A DNA stretch of 14,576 nt from Olsenella_K sp051878835 (GTDB lineage: Bacteria > Actinomycetota > Coriobacteriia > Coriobacteriales > Atopobiaceae): the NCBI GenBank assembly GCA_051878835.1, contig JBJEKW010000028.1, positions 1 to 14,576 on the forward strand, in the 5' to 3' direction. Below, piece after piece: positions 7,821-14,416 of this stretch; the first letter of the stretch is position 1; every line of letters starts with the position of its first letter. Below the pieces are notes generated by a model. The model was not told the origin of the DNA, ran no database searches, and was given only the letters and a program-made list of their open reading frames with translations. The translations under genes were made by a program, and so were the position numbers.

Positions 7821-8138
7821 TTCGAGCACGCATTCGGCCATGCACATCCGGCGCCAATGGACGCTCGCACGACGCCATAAAGTCATGCCGTCCTCAACAA
7901 GCGGAAGTGTATGGGAGGATTCGCGCACGTCGAGTAAATCTTGGCCCCAATGGCCAGGAATCGCCAAGTCACACTTGATGTGTATGAGGGCGGTCGAACA
8001 CATCAACGGTGAGAAGCACCGGGAAGCCCCATAGGCACAGCCCAGGCCGGAAGTGAGCGACCCGCCTCGAACACATCTGGCAATAGCGCGCTGACCGTAC
8101 GCGTTTCAGACTCGCGGTACGACGGAATCGCTCACTTC
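7821..8138. repeat. Palindrome array C: 28-bp elements at exact 73-bp period
   Basis: Clear 28-bp elements start at 7904, 7977 and 8050, exactly 73 bases apart, with spacers of 45 and 45. All three have the 11-N6-11 form; the right halves are TCGCGCACGTC, TCGAACACATC and TCGAACACATC. A worn element ends at 7848 and leaves a 55-base spacer to the first clear one; another worn 18-bp copy lies at 8121-8138 (12 of 18 positions match GAAGTGTTCGAACACTTC). It sits between the AbiEi-like gene and the ABC operon, about 510 bases upstream of the ATPase start. Confidence 0.88.
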
Positions 8139-8217
8139 AAACCCGAGCGAGTGGTGTGTCGGTGGGACAAACGGGCGTATTCGATCTGCCGAGCTGGCCT
8201 GCTAGTTCGCACCGGCA

Positions 8218-8316
8218 GCGGGTCCGGACGGGCAGGGGTTCGGACGGGTGGCGGGTCCGAACGGGCAGGGGTTCGGACGGGTGGCAGGCTCGGACTGGCA
8301 GTAAGTTCGGGCGAGC
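8218..8316. repeat. 33-bp minisatellite, two near-identical copies plus one decayed
   Basis: Units at 8218-8250 and 8251-8283 differ by one base and start GCGGGTCCG; a third, degenerate unit follows to about 8316. Each unit is itself two related 16-17-base halves around YCGGACGGG. The unit length is a multiple of three, but the surrounding frames look non-coding. It lies between array C and the ABC operon promoter region. Confidence 0.85.
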
Positions 8317-8571
8317 TGCGGGAGCGATTTGGCAGCGTGGTTGGCCTGTCAGTTCGGACGGGGCCGCAGAACTAGATGGCAGGACTGAGCAGCGAGGCCA
8401 TTTGGACGAGGGGCCCAGCCAGACAGCAGCCCTCTGGGGTAAAAGCCACATCCCAAGCACCACTCACCAGCAAATACCAACCACTCATCGACATGACCGC
8501 ATGAAATCCCGACACCTCGTAACAGTTCTGCCACACACCCGTCAAGCATGATTAACTCTGCAGTCCTGTTT

Positions 8572-8590
8572 GGGAAACTTATCGTTTTCC
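8572..8590. promoter_or_regulatory. possible operator upstream of the ABC operon
   Basis: GGGAAAC and GTTTTCC form a near-perfect inverted repeat around TTATC in the AT-richer stretch 60-80 bases before the ATPase start. This is where a regulator site or promoter would be expected. A TAACAT that could serve as a -10 lies at 8611-8616, but no matching -35 is clear. Confidence 0.3.
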
Positions 8591-8650
8591 TGCCGATAGC
8601 ACGACCCCCCTAACATCATGTACATGCAAACGGCTGGTAAGGGGGTCCAT

Positions 8651-9382
8651 ATGGCCGACATGATTGAAATAAAAAATCTAAACAAGTACTTCGGCGACCT
8701 GCACGTGCTGAAGGACGTAAACCTCTCGGTCAAGGAGGGCGAGAAGCTGGTGCTCATCGGGCCGTCTGGCTCGGGCAAGTCCACGCTCATCCGCTCGATC
8801 AACTGGCTGGAGGAGCCCACCTCCGGTGAGGTTCGCATCGACGGCCAGCTCATGACCAGAAAGAACCACAGCGCCATCACGCGAAAGTACACATCGATGG
8901 TGTTTCAGCAGTTCAACCTGTACCCAAACATGACCGTCATGGGCAACCTGACGCTGGCCCCCATCAAGCTGCAGAAGAAGAGCCGCGAGCAGGCCGAGGC
9001 GGAGGCTATGAAGAACCTGGAGCGCGTCGGCCTGGCACACAAGGCAAACGAGTTCCCGCAGAACCTGTCGGGCGGCCAGCAGCAGCGCGTCGCCATCGCC
9101 CGCGCGCTTTGCACGAAGCAGCCCATCATGCTGCTGGACGAGCCAACCAGCGCACTGGACCCCGAGATGGTCAGCGAGGTCCTGAACGTAATGGTCGAAC
9201 TGGCGCACGAGAACATCACCATGATCTGCGTCACTCACGAGATGGGCTTCGCGCGCCAGGTGGCAGACCGCGTCGTGTTCATGGACGACGGCCAGATTCT
9301 GGAGACCGGCACGCCCGAGCACTTCTTCGAGCACCCTGAGAACCCGCGCTGCCAGGAGTTCCTCAGCAAGATTCTTCGCTAG
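8651..9382 (+). CDS. polar amino-acid ABC transporter ATP-binding protein (GlnQ/ArtP-type)
   Basis: A 243-residue ATPase that powers amino-acid import from the cytoplasmic face of the membrane. The ATG at 8651 follows TAAGGGGG; an in-frame ATG at 8618 lacks such a site. Motifs: Walker A GPSGSGKST 37-45, Q-loop Q86 in FQQFNLYPNMTV, signature LSGGQQQR 139-146, Walker B IMLLDE 159-164, D-loop SALD 167-170 and switch His196 in VTHEMGFARQVADRV. The NLYPNMTV sequence and C-terminal HFFEHPENPRCQEFLSKIL are typical of the glutamine/arginine transporter ATPases. It is the first gene of a five-gene unit with a matching binding protein and two permeases. Length and motifs are intact. Confidence 0.96.
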   Translation: MADMIEIKNLNKYFGDLHVLKDVNLSVKEGEKLVLIGPSGSGKSTLIRSINWLEEPTSGEVRIDGQLMTRKNHSAITRKYTSMVFQQFNLYPNMTVMGNLTLAPIKLQKKSREQAEAEAMKNLERVGLAHKANEFPQNLSGGQQQRVAIARALCTKQPIMLLDEPTSALDPEMVSEVLNVMVELAHENITMICVTHEMGFARQVADRVVFMDDGQILETGTPEHFFEHPENPRCQEFLSKILR

Positions 9383-9383
9383 G

Positions 9384-9445
9384 CGCGCACCCGGCCGCCC
9401 AGGCGCATTCGGTTGTGCGCTTGGCCACGCGCACCCGGCCGCCCA
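9384..9445 (+). repeat. 18-bp direct repeat flanking a small hairpin, between ATPase and binding-protein genes
   Basis: CGCGCACCCGGCCGCCCA occurs at 9384-9401 and again at 9428-9445. Between them GCGCA and TGCGC can pair (9403-9420). The 142-base gap between these two operon genes is the longest inside the operon; the structure could set differential expression of the binding protein, but this is inference. Confidence 0.6.
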
Positions 9446-9524
9446 CGCACTGCCGCACGCCCAACACCAGGCCTCAACCAAGAAGCACAACCGCCCCCGT
9501 CATCACAACCACAGGAGGTACATC

Positions 9525-10427
9525 ATGTCCAACATCACCCGCAGGTCCTTCGTCAGCTTCGCGTTCAGCTCCGCCGCTCTCGCCAGCCTGGCCTTGGCCG
9601 GCTGCGACGACTCCGACGACGACACCACGTCCGGCAGCTCCAGCTCCGGAAGCTCTGACTCCGAGAACACCGTCACCTCAGACCCTGGCGTCCAGTCGAT
9701 CAAGGACCGCGGCACGCTGAAGTGCGGCATCAAGACCGACGTCCCCGGCTTTGGCTACGACGACCCCAACACCGGCACCTATGACGGCCTGGAGGTCGAC
9801 CTGTGCTACCAGATCGCCGCAAAGATCTTCGATGTCAGCGCCGACGAGGCGAAGTCCGGCAACAAGGTCTCCTTCACCGGCGTCACCGCAAAGACCCGTG
9901 GCCCCCTGCTGGACTCCGGCGAGCTGGACCTGGTCGCAGCCACCTACACCATCACCGACGAGCGCAAGCAGTCCTGGAACTTCTCGGACCCGTACTACAC
10001 GGACTCGCTGGGTATGCTGGTGCTGAAGTCCTCCGGCATGAGCACCCTGGACGACCTGGAGGGCAAGGTCATCGGCGTGGCACAGGGCTCCACGACGAAG
10101 GACGCGCTGAAGCAGATGCTGCAGGACCAGGGCAAGGGCAGCCTCAACGTGACCTTCCAGGAGTTCCCGGACTACCCCACCCTGTCGGCCGCCCTGTCGT
10201 CGCAGACCATCGACGTGTTCTCGGTCGACCGCTCCATCCTGCACGGCTACGAGGACGACACGAACGAGCTGCTGTGCCCCGACATCGTGTTCGGCCAGCA
10301 GCAGTACGGCGTCGCCACGAACCTGCACGCCACCGAGCTGACCGACCTCGTGAACGGCGTCATCGACGACCTCGAGTCCTCCGGCAAGCTGAACGAGCTC
10401 ATCAGCGCCAACGGCCTCGACGCCTAG
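9525..10427 (+). CDS. family 3 extracellular amino-acid-binding lipoprotein
   Basis: A 300-residue substrate-binding protein of the importer, tethered outside the membrane. The ATG at 9525 follows ACAGGAGGTAC, the strongest ribosome site of the operon. Residues 1-27 are a lipoprotein signal with lipobox LALAGC (Cys27); TRRSFV at 5-10 resembles a twin-arginine motif, so Tat export is possible. Residues 28-52 are an Asp/Ser/Gly linker. The rest is a type 3 solute-binding fold: GTLKCGIKTDVPGFG (62-76), LEVDLCYQIA, LLDSGELDLVAATYTITDERK (about 130-150) and FSDPYYTDSLGMLV. The ATYTITDER stretch is typical of glutamate/glutamine binding proteins, but the exact ligand cannot be read from sequence alone. 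Confidence 0.94.
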   Translation: MSNITRRSFVSFAFSSAALASLALAGCDDSDDDTTSGSSSSGSSDSENTVTSDPGVQSIKDRGTLKCGIKTDVPGFGYDDPNTGTYDGLEVDLCYQIAAKIFDVSADEAKSGNKVSFTGVTAKTRGPLLDSGELDLVAATYTITDERKQSWNFSDPYYTDSLGMLVLKSSGMSTLDDLEGKVIGVAQGSTTKDALKQMLQDQGKGSLNVTFQEFPDYPTLSAALSSQTIDVFSVDRSILHGYEDDTNELLCPDIVFGQQQYGVATNLHATELTDLVNGVIDDLESSGKLNELISANGLDA

Positions 10428-10447
10428 CGCCCTAGAACCATGTCCGC

Positions 10448-10479
10448 GGGGCCGTCCGACACAACATCCGGGCGGCCCC
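10448..10479 (+). terminator. intra-operon hairpin (attenuator or mRNA stabiliser)
   Basis: GGGGCCG (10448-10454) pairs with CGGCCCC (10473-10479) around an 18-base loop, between the binding-protein stop and the first permease. No T-run follows. Such hairpins after binding-protein genes commonly protect the upstream message and lower permease expression; here that is inference. Confidence 0.55.
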
Positions 10480-10504
10480 ATCCATCTATCGAAGGGGGCA
10501 TCGC

Positions 10505-11260
10505 ATGCTCGGCGGGCTTCTGATGACAAAGCGCTGGGCCAAGACCCTGGCAGAGAGCGACCTTCTGTGGCAGGGGTTCTTCTTTACCCTGCAGGTCGCG
10601 CTGGCGGGACTGGCCGTGGCGCTCGTGCTTGGCACGATACTGGGCGTGTTCTCGACCACGCGCTCGAAGGTCCTGCGGGCCATCGCCCGCGTGTACGTGG
10701 AGATCTACCAGAACACCCCTGTAGTCGTGCAGGTGTTCTTCATGTACACGGCAGGTCCGCGCGTTCTGATGGCAATCCAGGGCACCTCCTCGCCCGTCCG
10801 CATAGCGCCGTTCATCCTGGGCGTCGTGGGCGTGGGCATGTACCACGCGGCCTATGTGGCCGAGGTCATCCGCACCGGCATCCAGGCCATCCCGCGCGGG
10901 CAGATGGAGGGCGCCATGTCGCAGGGCTTCACGCGCGTGCAGGCGTATCGCTACATCATCCTGCCACAGACGTTCAAGATCATCCTGCCGCCCCTGGCCA
11001 ACCAGGCCCTGAACCTGGTAAAGAACACCTCCGTCCTTGCCCTGATAGCCGGCGGCGACCTGATGTACCAGGCCGACGTCATCGTGTCCGACACGGGCTA
11101 CCTGCAGGGATACGTCCTGTGCTGCGCCATGTACTTCATCATCTGCTTCCCCCTGGCCATGCTGATTACCTATCTCGAGAAGCGCAGCAAGCGCCTGCCC
11201 AAGGTGCGCCACGCGGTTCAGATTCCCGCCAGCGCCACGAGCGCACAGAAGGAGGCGTAG
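10505..11260 (+). CDS. amino-acid ABC transporter permease 1 (HisM/GlnP-type)
   Basis: A 251-residue inner-membrane subunit. The ATG at 10505 follows GAAGGGGG. Hydrophobic helices are visible at about 23-49, 71-83, 99-121, 158-184 and 205-223. The EAA loop that contacts the ATPase is at about 120-141 (EVIRTGIQAIPRGQMEGAMSQGF), followed by YRYIILPQTFKIILPPLANQ, the standard signature of polar amino-acid permeases. IYQNTPVVVQVFF (68-79) is the family's usual R/QNTPLLVQ-type motif. The C-terminal tail past residue 228 is basic and Ala/Ser-rich. The next permease starts 3 bases after its stop. Confidence 0.95.
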   Translation: MLGGLLMTKRWAKTLAESDLLWQGFFFTLQVALAGLAVALVLGTILGVFSTTRSKVLRAIARVYVEIYQNTPVVVQVFFMYTAGPRVLMAIQGTSSPVRIAPFILGVVGVGMYHAAYVAEVIRTGIQAIPRGQMEGAMSQGFTRVQAYRYIILPQTFKIILPPLANQALNLVKNTSVLALIAGGDLMYQADVIVSDTGYLQGYVLCCAMYFIICFPLAMLITYLEKRSKRLPKVRHAVQIPASATSAQKEA

Positions 11261-11263
11261 GGC

Positions 11264-11911
11264 ATGGACATCTTTACCCCCGCAAACGTCAGCTTCATGC
11301 TGACCGGCCTCGTGAACACCATCATCATCTCGGCCGCCTCCATCCTTCTGTCCATCGTCTTTGGCACCGTCCTGGCGCTCATAAAGACGTACGCCCGTGG
11401 TCCCTGGCGTTGGGCCAGCTGGCTCGTGAGCGCCTACATCGAGCTGTTCCGCTGCACGCCCAACCTGCTGTGGATCTTGATCTTCCGCTTCACCATGAAG
11501 GGCAACGAGCTCCTGATATCCATCCTGGTGTTCACGGTGTTCACCTCGGCGGTCATGGCCGAGATCGTCCGCGGCGGCCTGAACGCGGTCCCGAAGGGCC
11601 AGTTCGAGGCGGCGCAGTCGCAAAGCTTCGGGTTCTTCCAGACCATGTGGCTCATCGTGCTGCCGCAGACGTTCAAGATAATCGTCCCCGCCCTGTTCAG
11701 CCAGTGCACCACGGTCATCAAGGACACCTCGTACCTGCGCGGCATCGACGTGCACGAGTTCATGCGCAACTCCTCGGTGGTCATGGGCCAGGCGGCCTCG
11801 CTGGAGCAGATCCTGCTGCTGTACGGCTTCGTGCTGCTGACCTACTTCGTGCTGAACTTCGCGATTTCGCTGGTGGTTCGCTCGTACCAGCGCAAGCTCG
11901 TGGCGGCGTAG
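11264..11911 (+). CDS. amino-acid ABC transporter permease 2
   Basis: A 215-residue second permease, which would form a heterodimer with the preceding one. The ATG at 11264 lies 3 bases after the upstream stop, with AAGGAGG inside the upstream gene's end, so the two are translationally linked. Family signatures: GLVNTIIISAASILLSIVFGT (15-35), ELFRCTPNLLWILIF (60-74), EAA loop EIVRGGLNAVPKGQFEAAQSQSF (100-122) and IVLPQTFKIIVPALFSQ (131-147). About five membrane helices are predicted. It is shorter than its partner by about 35 residues, lacking the N-terminal extension and basic tail. Confidence 0.95.
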   Translation: MDIFTPANVSFMLTGLVNTIIISAASILLSIVFGTVLALIKTYARGPWRWASWLVSAYIELFRCTPNLLWILIFRFTMKGNELLISILVFTVFTSAVMAEIVRGGLNAVPKGQFEAAQSQSFGFFQTMWLIVLPQTFKIIVPALFSQCTTVIKDTSYLRGIDVHEFMRNSSVVMGQAASLEQILLLYGFVLLTYFVLNFAISLVVRSYQRKLVAA

Positions 11912-11933
11912 CGCAATGGCAAAGGAGACCGGA

Positions 11934-12659
11934 ATGGCAGACTCAAGCAAGTTCAGCGGCGCAACCGCAGGCGCGGCCCCCGCAGGCACCAACCCGGCGG
12001 GGACGGCAAACCCCGCAGGCGCGGCATCGTCGGACGCCCACAACCCCGCAGGCGCGCCCAACCCCGTGGTCATCTCGATCGCGCGCGACTTCGGCGCGGA
12101 GGGCCACGAGATCGGCGTCCTTCTTGAGAAGCACCTGGGCATCCCCCTGTACGACAACGAGCTGCTGGTTCGCTCGGCCCTGAACTCGGGCGTCGACGTG
12201 GGCCAGCTGGCGAACTTCGACGAGAAGAACACGTCGGGCCCGCTGACCTTCTTGCCCGACGTGACCGACCAGCGCACCACGTCGGAGCGGTTCTTTCAGG
12301 CGATGCGCCAGACCATCCTGGACCTGGGCATGTCGCGCACCTGCATCATCGAGGGACGCCTGTCGGACTACATCCTGCGCGACAACCCCAACCTCATCCG
12401 TGTGCTCATAACCGCTCCTCTGGAGGAGCGCGTGCGCATAGTCAGCCAGAAGCGCGGCATCAGCAACATCGAGGGCAAGTTCATCGTGCGCAGCAAGCAG
12501 AAGGAGCGCGAGAAGTTCTACACGCGCTTCTCGGGCGGCAAGTGGGACATGCACATGGGCAAGGACCTGGTGGTGGACCGCTCGGTCTGGGGTCGCGAGG
12601 GATGTTGCGACATCATCAGCGCGGCATACGCCTACCGCTGCCAGCATCGGCGCGGCTAA
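11934..12659 (+). CDS. cytidylate-kinase-like family protein (Cytidylate_kin2-type), operon-linked to the transporter
   Basis: A 241-residue cytoplasmic protein. The ATG at 11934 follows AAAGGAG by 6 bases and is preferred to the in-frame ATG at 11916, which has no good site. Residues 9-43 are a low-complexity segment with repeated NPAG, encoded by GC-rich tandem DNA. From 44 it follows the family: VVISIARDFGAEGHEIGVLLEKHLGIPLYDNELL, where GAEG (54-57) replaces the usual GSGG of the nucleotide loop, then CIIEGRLSDYILRDNPNLIRVLITAPLEERV (137-167) with the conserved GR, and a basic KQKEREKFYTRFSGGKW segment (188-204). The GSGG to GAEG change could affect ATP binding. It lies 22 bases after permease 2 and ends the operon, so it may serve or sense the transported amino acid; that role is unproven. 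Confidence 0.85.
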   Translation: MADSSKFSGATAGAAPAGTNPAGTANPAGAASSDAHNPAGAPNPVVISIARDFGAEGHEIGVLLEKHLGIPLYDNELLVRSALNSGVDVGQLANFDEKNTSGPLTFLPDVTDQRTTSERFFQAMRQTILDLGMSRTCIIEGRLSDYILRDNPNLIRVLITAPLEERVRIVSQKRGISNIEGKFIVRSKQKEREKFYTRFSGGKWDMHMGKDLVVDRSVWGREGCCDIISAAYAYRCQHRRG

Positions 12660-12742
12660 GCGCGGGGCAGGAAGGCCGCAGGCCGGCCATCACGGCGCCC
12701 CGATTGTCCAAACGTCAGAAACTAAACAAGGCAAGAAGAACA

Positions 12743-12779
12743 AGCGGGACGGCACCTTCGAAGTGCCGCCCCGCTTTTC
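12743..12779 (+). terminator. strong hairpin terminator of the ABC operon
   Basis: AGCGGG-ACGGCAC pairs with GTGCCG-CCCCGCT around a short loop (inner CTTCGAA), with one mismatch, and is followed by TTTTCT. It sits 83 bases after the kinase-like stop and 70 bases before the end of the converging minus-strand gene. The opposite strand has a CTTGTTCTTCTTG tail after the same stem, so it may stop transcription from both sides. Confidence 0.85.
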
Positions 12780-12849
12780 TCTGCCGCTTTGTCTGCCGTG
12801 CCATCTGGCCATGACGTTCGACTCTTGGCCGTCGTGCCCCAGCACCCGG

Positions 12850-13395
12850 CTACAGCACCGAAGACGCCACAAAGAGGTTCGCGCCGGCGCAGATGAGCTC
12901 GACGCCGATGAGGAAGCCGATTGCCACGATGAGGCCCTGCGGGTCAAAGAGGCTCCAGATGCCGACCACCAGCATGAGGATGCCCATCGCGAGGACCCAG
13001 CCCCAGTTGGCGCCGATGACGTTGGTGTTGAACGCGCCGTGCATCCGCTGCAGGGACACAGCCCTCGAGATGTTCAGGATGCCGCCGATGAGCACCCAGG
13101 CGGCGGTCAGGTACACGATCATCAGGCTGGCGGCGACGCCCATGGCGTTGCTGGCGCAAAGCAGGATGCCGAAGCACAGGCTGATGATGGACGCGGCAAG
13201 GCTCCATCCGTCGGCTACGCCCAGCTTGCGGCGGGCGCTGTACGTGCTCAGGCGCGCGATGGCATTCACAATCATGACAAATCCGACCACCCAACCCAGT
13301 GAGAGGGTCGTCAGGCCCGGGTTCATGCAGCAGTACAAACCGCTGACCACCATAAGTGCCCCGAGCACCATGTTCAGAATCTTGTAGCCTTCCAT
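12850..13395 (-). CDS. HdeD/DUF308 family six-helix membrane protein
   Basis: A 181-residue integral membrane protein. On the minus strand the ATG at 13395 is preceded by AAGGAGGTAGTC, a near-perfect ribosome site. Six hydrophobic helices are visible at about 6-24, 29-48, 64-81, 84-106, 131-150 and 154-176, the usual DUF308 layout, with repeated Gly-rich helices (LGALMVVSGL, MGILMLVVGIWSL) typical of the family's internal duplication. The family includes the E. coli acid-resistance protein HdeD, but most members have no known function and acid resistance should not be assumed. It converges with the ABC operon and is transcribed alone. Confidence 0.9.
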   Translation of the reverse strand: MEGYKILNMVLGALMVVSGLYCCMNPGLTTLSLGWVVGFVMIVNAIARLSTYSARRKLGVADGWSLAASIISLCFGILLCASNAMGVAASLMIVYLTAAWVLIGGILNISRAVSLQRMHGAFNTNVIGANWGWVLAMGILMLVVGIWSLFDPQGLIVAIGFLIGVELICAGANLFVASSVL

Positions 13396-13434
13396 GACTA
13401 CCTCCTTGCGATACGCCGCTCGTCAGTCCCGGGC

Positions 13435-13492
13435 CACTCGACGGCCTTCGGCCACCCGGCAACCCCATACACTCGACGGCCTTTGGCCACCC
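13435..13492. repeat. 23-bp direct repeat upstream of the HdeD-like gene
   Basis: CACTCGACGGCCTTCGGCCA plus CCC occurs at 13435-13457 and, with one C to T change, at 13470-13492. Each copy contains a GGCCTTCGGCC-like hairpin. They lie in the untranslated leader or promoter side of the minus-strand gene. Confidence 0.85.
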
Positions 13493-13600
13493 AACCGCCT
13501 CAGTCCGTCGACAATCCTCAGGCCACTCGGGAACCTTGGACCGCGCAACAAGCCCCAGGCTGCTCGGCCGACTCCGTTCAGGCAGCTTGACCGTATCACC

Positions 13601-13606
13601 TTTATA
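13601..13606 (-). promoter_or_regulatory. possible -10 element for the HdeD-like gene
   Basis: On the minus strand this reads TATAAA, which stands out in GC-rich DNA about 200 bases upstream of the HdeD-like start. No good -35 lies 17 bases upstream, so it is only a candidate. Confidence 0.25.
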
Positions 13607-13694
13607 CCCCCTGTAGTGCGCAAACGTAGCCATTGCCCACCCGCGCGGCCAATGCGGCCGCTCAGACGCTCTGGCACACGACCCCGGTCGCCAG

Positions 13695-14416
13695 GATGCC
13701 CGGACACCCAATCGCACACATCCAGCGTGGGCGACTCTCCGGGCGCACACATCCAGCGTGGGCTATCCCCCGTGGCCGGAAACGCACACCGTCCGCCCAC
13801 CTCCACCCGATGTGTTCGAACACTTCCGACGCAGAAGCCATTTCAGGAGGGCCAAGCGCCCAACCGCCCGATGGCGAGCCAGAAGTGGTCGAACACTTCA
13901 GACACAGAAGCCGGCACGAACGCCCACACGAGTCCAGGAATCCCCTCTGGGCTCGATGTGTTCGAACACATCGGGAGGCCGAGACTCCAGGCTCACCCTC
14001 AGCGCTGATTAGTTCAGATGTGTTTGGCCGACTTCGAACACATCCGGCATAGCCGTGGGGCTAGGAGCCCAGCGGCCCTTCTTCCGCACGTTCGGGTCCG
14101 AAGTGTTCGAACACATCGGGAGGCCAGTAAGCCTGGACCCCGTGTCGGCTCTTTCTCTCCGGAAGTGTTTGACTGGCTTCATACACATCCGGCTCAGCAG
14201 GCCCTTCTTGGCCCGCCTCGGGCAAACGGAATCGGCCGCGCCAGAAGTGTACGATTGGAATCAAACTCATCCGCGTCTTGCCGCCCAGACAGGGGCCCTG
14301 GGGTCTTCCTGGTCTCATCCGGGCTTGATGTGTTCGAACACTTCCGGCATTTGTGGCATCCGGGGGCAGGGGCTGGCCAGCCCGAAGATTCAACTCCAGA
14401 AGTGTTCGAACACTTC
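13695..14416. repeat. Palindrome array D: largest array, ten clear elements
   Basis: Elements start at 13695 (28, left half worn), 13809 (18), 13882 (18), 13955 (18), 14017 (28), 14100 (18), 14162 (28), 14244 (28), 14327 (18) and 14399 (18). Spacers from 13826 on are 55, 55, 44, 55, 44, 54, 55 and 54 bases. A partial right half (CGCACACATC) ends at 13753, leaving 55 bases to the next element. Spacers differ in sequence, though two begin GGGAGGCC and some contain their own short palindromes (for example GGCTGGCCAGCC near 14374). No credible gene overlaps the array. It begins 300 bases upstream of the HdeD-like start. Confidence 0.93.
13713..13763. repeat. 20-bp exact duplication inside array D
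   Basis: CGCACACATCCAGCGTGGGC occurs at 13713-13732 and again at 13744-13763, 31 bases apart. Each copy carries an array right half-site, so a local duplication appears to have copied half an element. Confidence 0.85.

Noticed and set aside
7904..8077. Integron attC or plasmid dif-module array
   Set aside because: The 11-6-11 geometry fits, but spacers of 45-55 bp carry no cassettes and half the elements in the family lack a central region. Kept only as a side hypothesis.
8384..8650. Riboswitch or T-box upstream of the ABC operon
   Set aside because: I looked for conserved lysine, glycine, SAM and T-box motifs and saw none; only a small inverted repeat is supported.
10424..12280. 618-codon open frame on the minus strand
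   Set aside because: It lies opposite the two permease genes and part of the kinase-like gene, all of which have clear family motifs; it is His/Asp/Gln-rich shadow sequence.
13809..14416. Reading frames with recurring DVFEHF or MCSNTS peptides
   Set aside because: These are translations of the palindromes. Spacing is not a multiple of three, so the frame changes from copy to copy, and no ribosome sites or protein families are seen.
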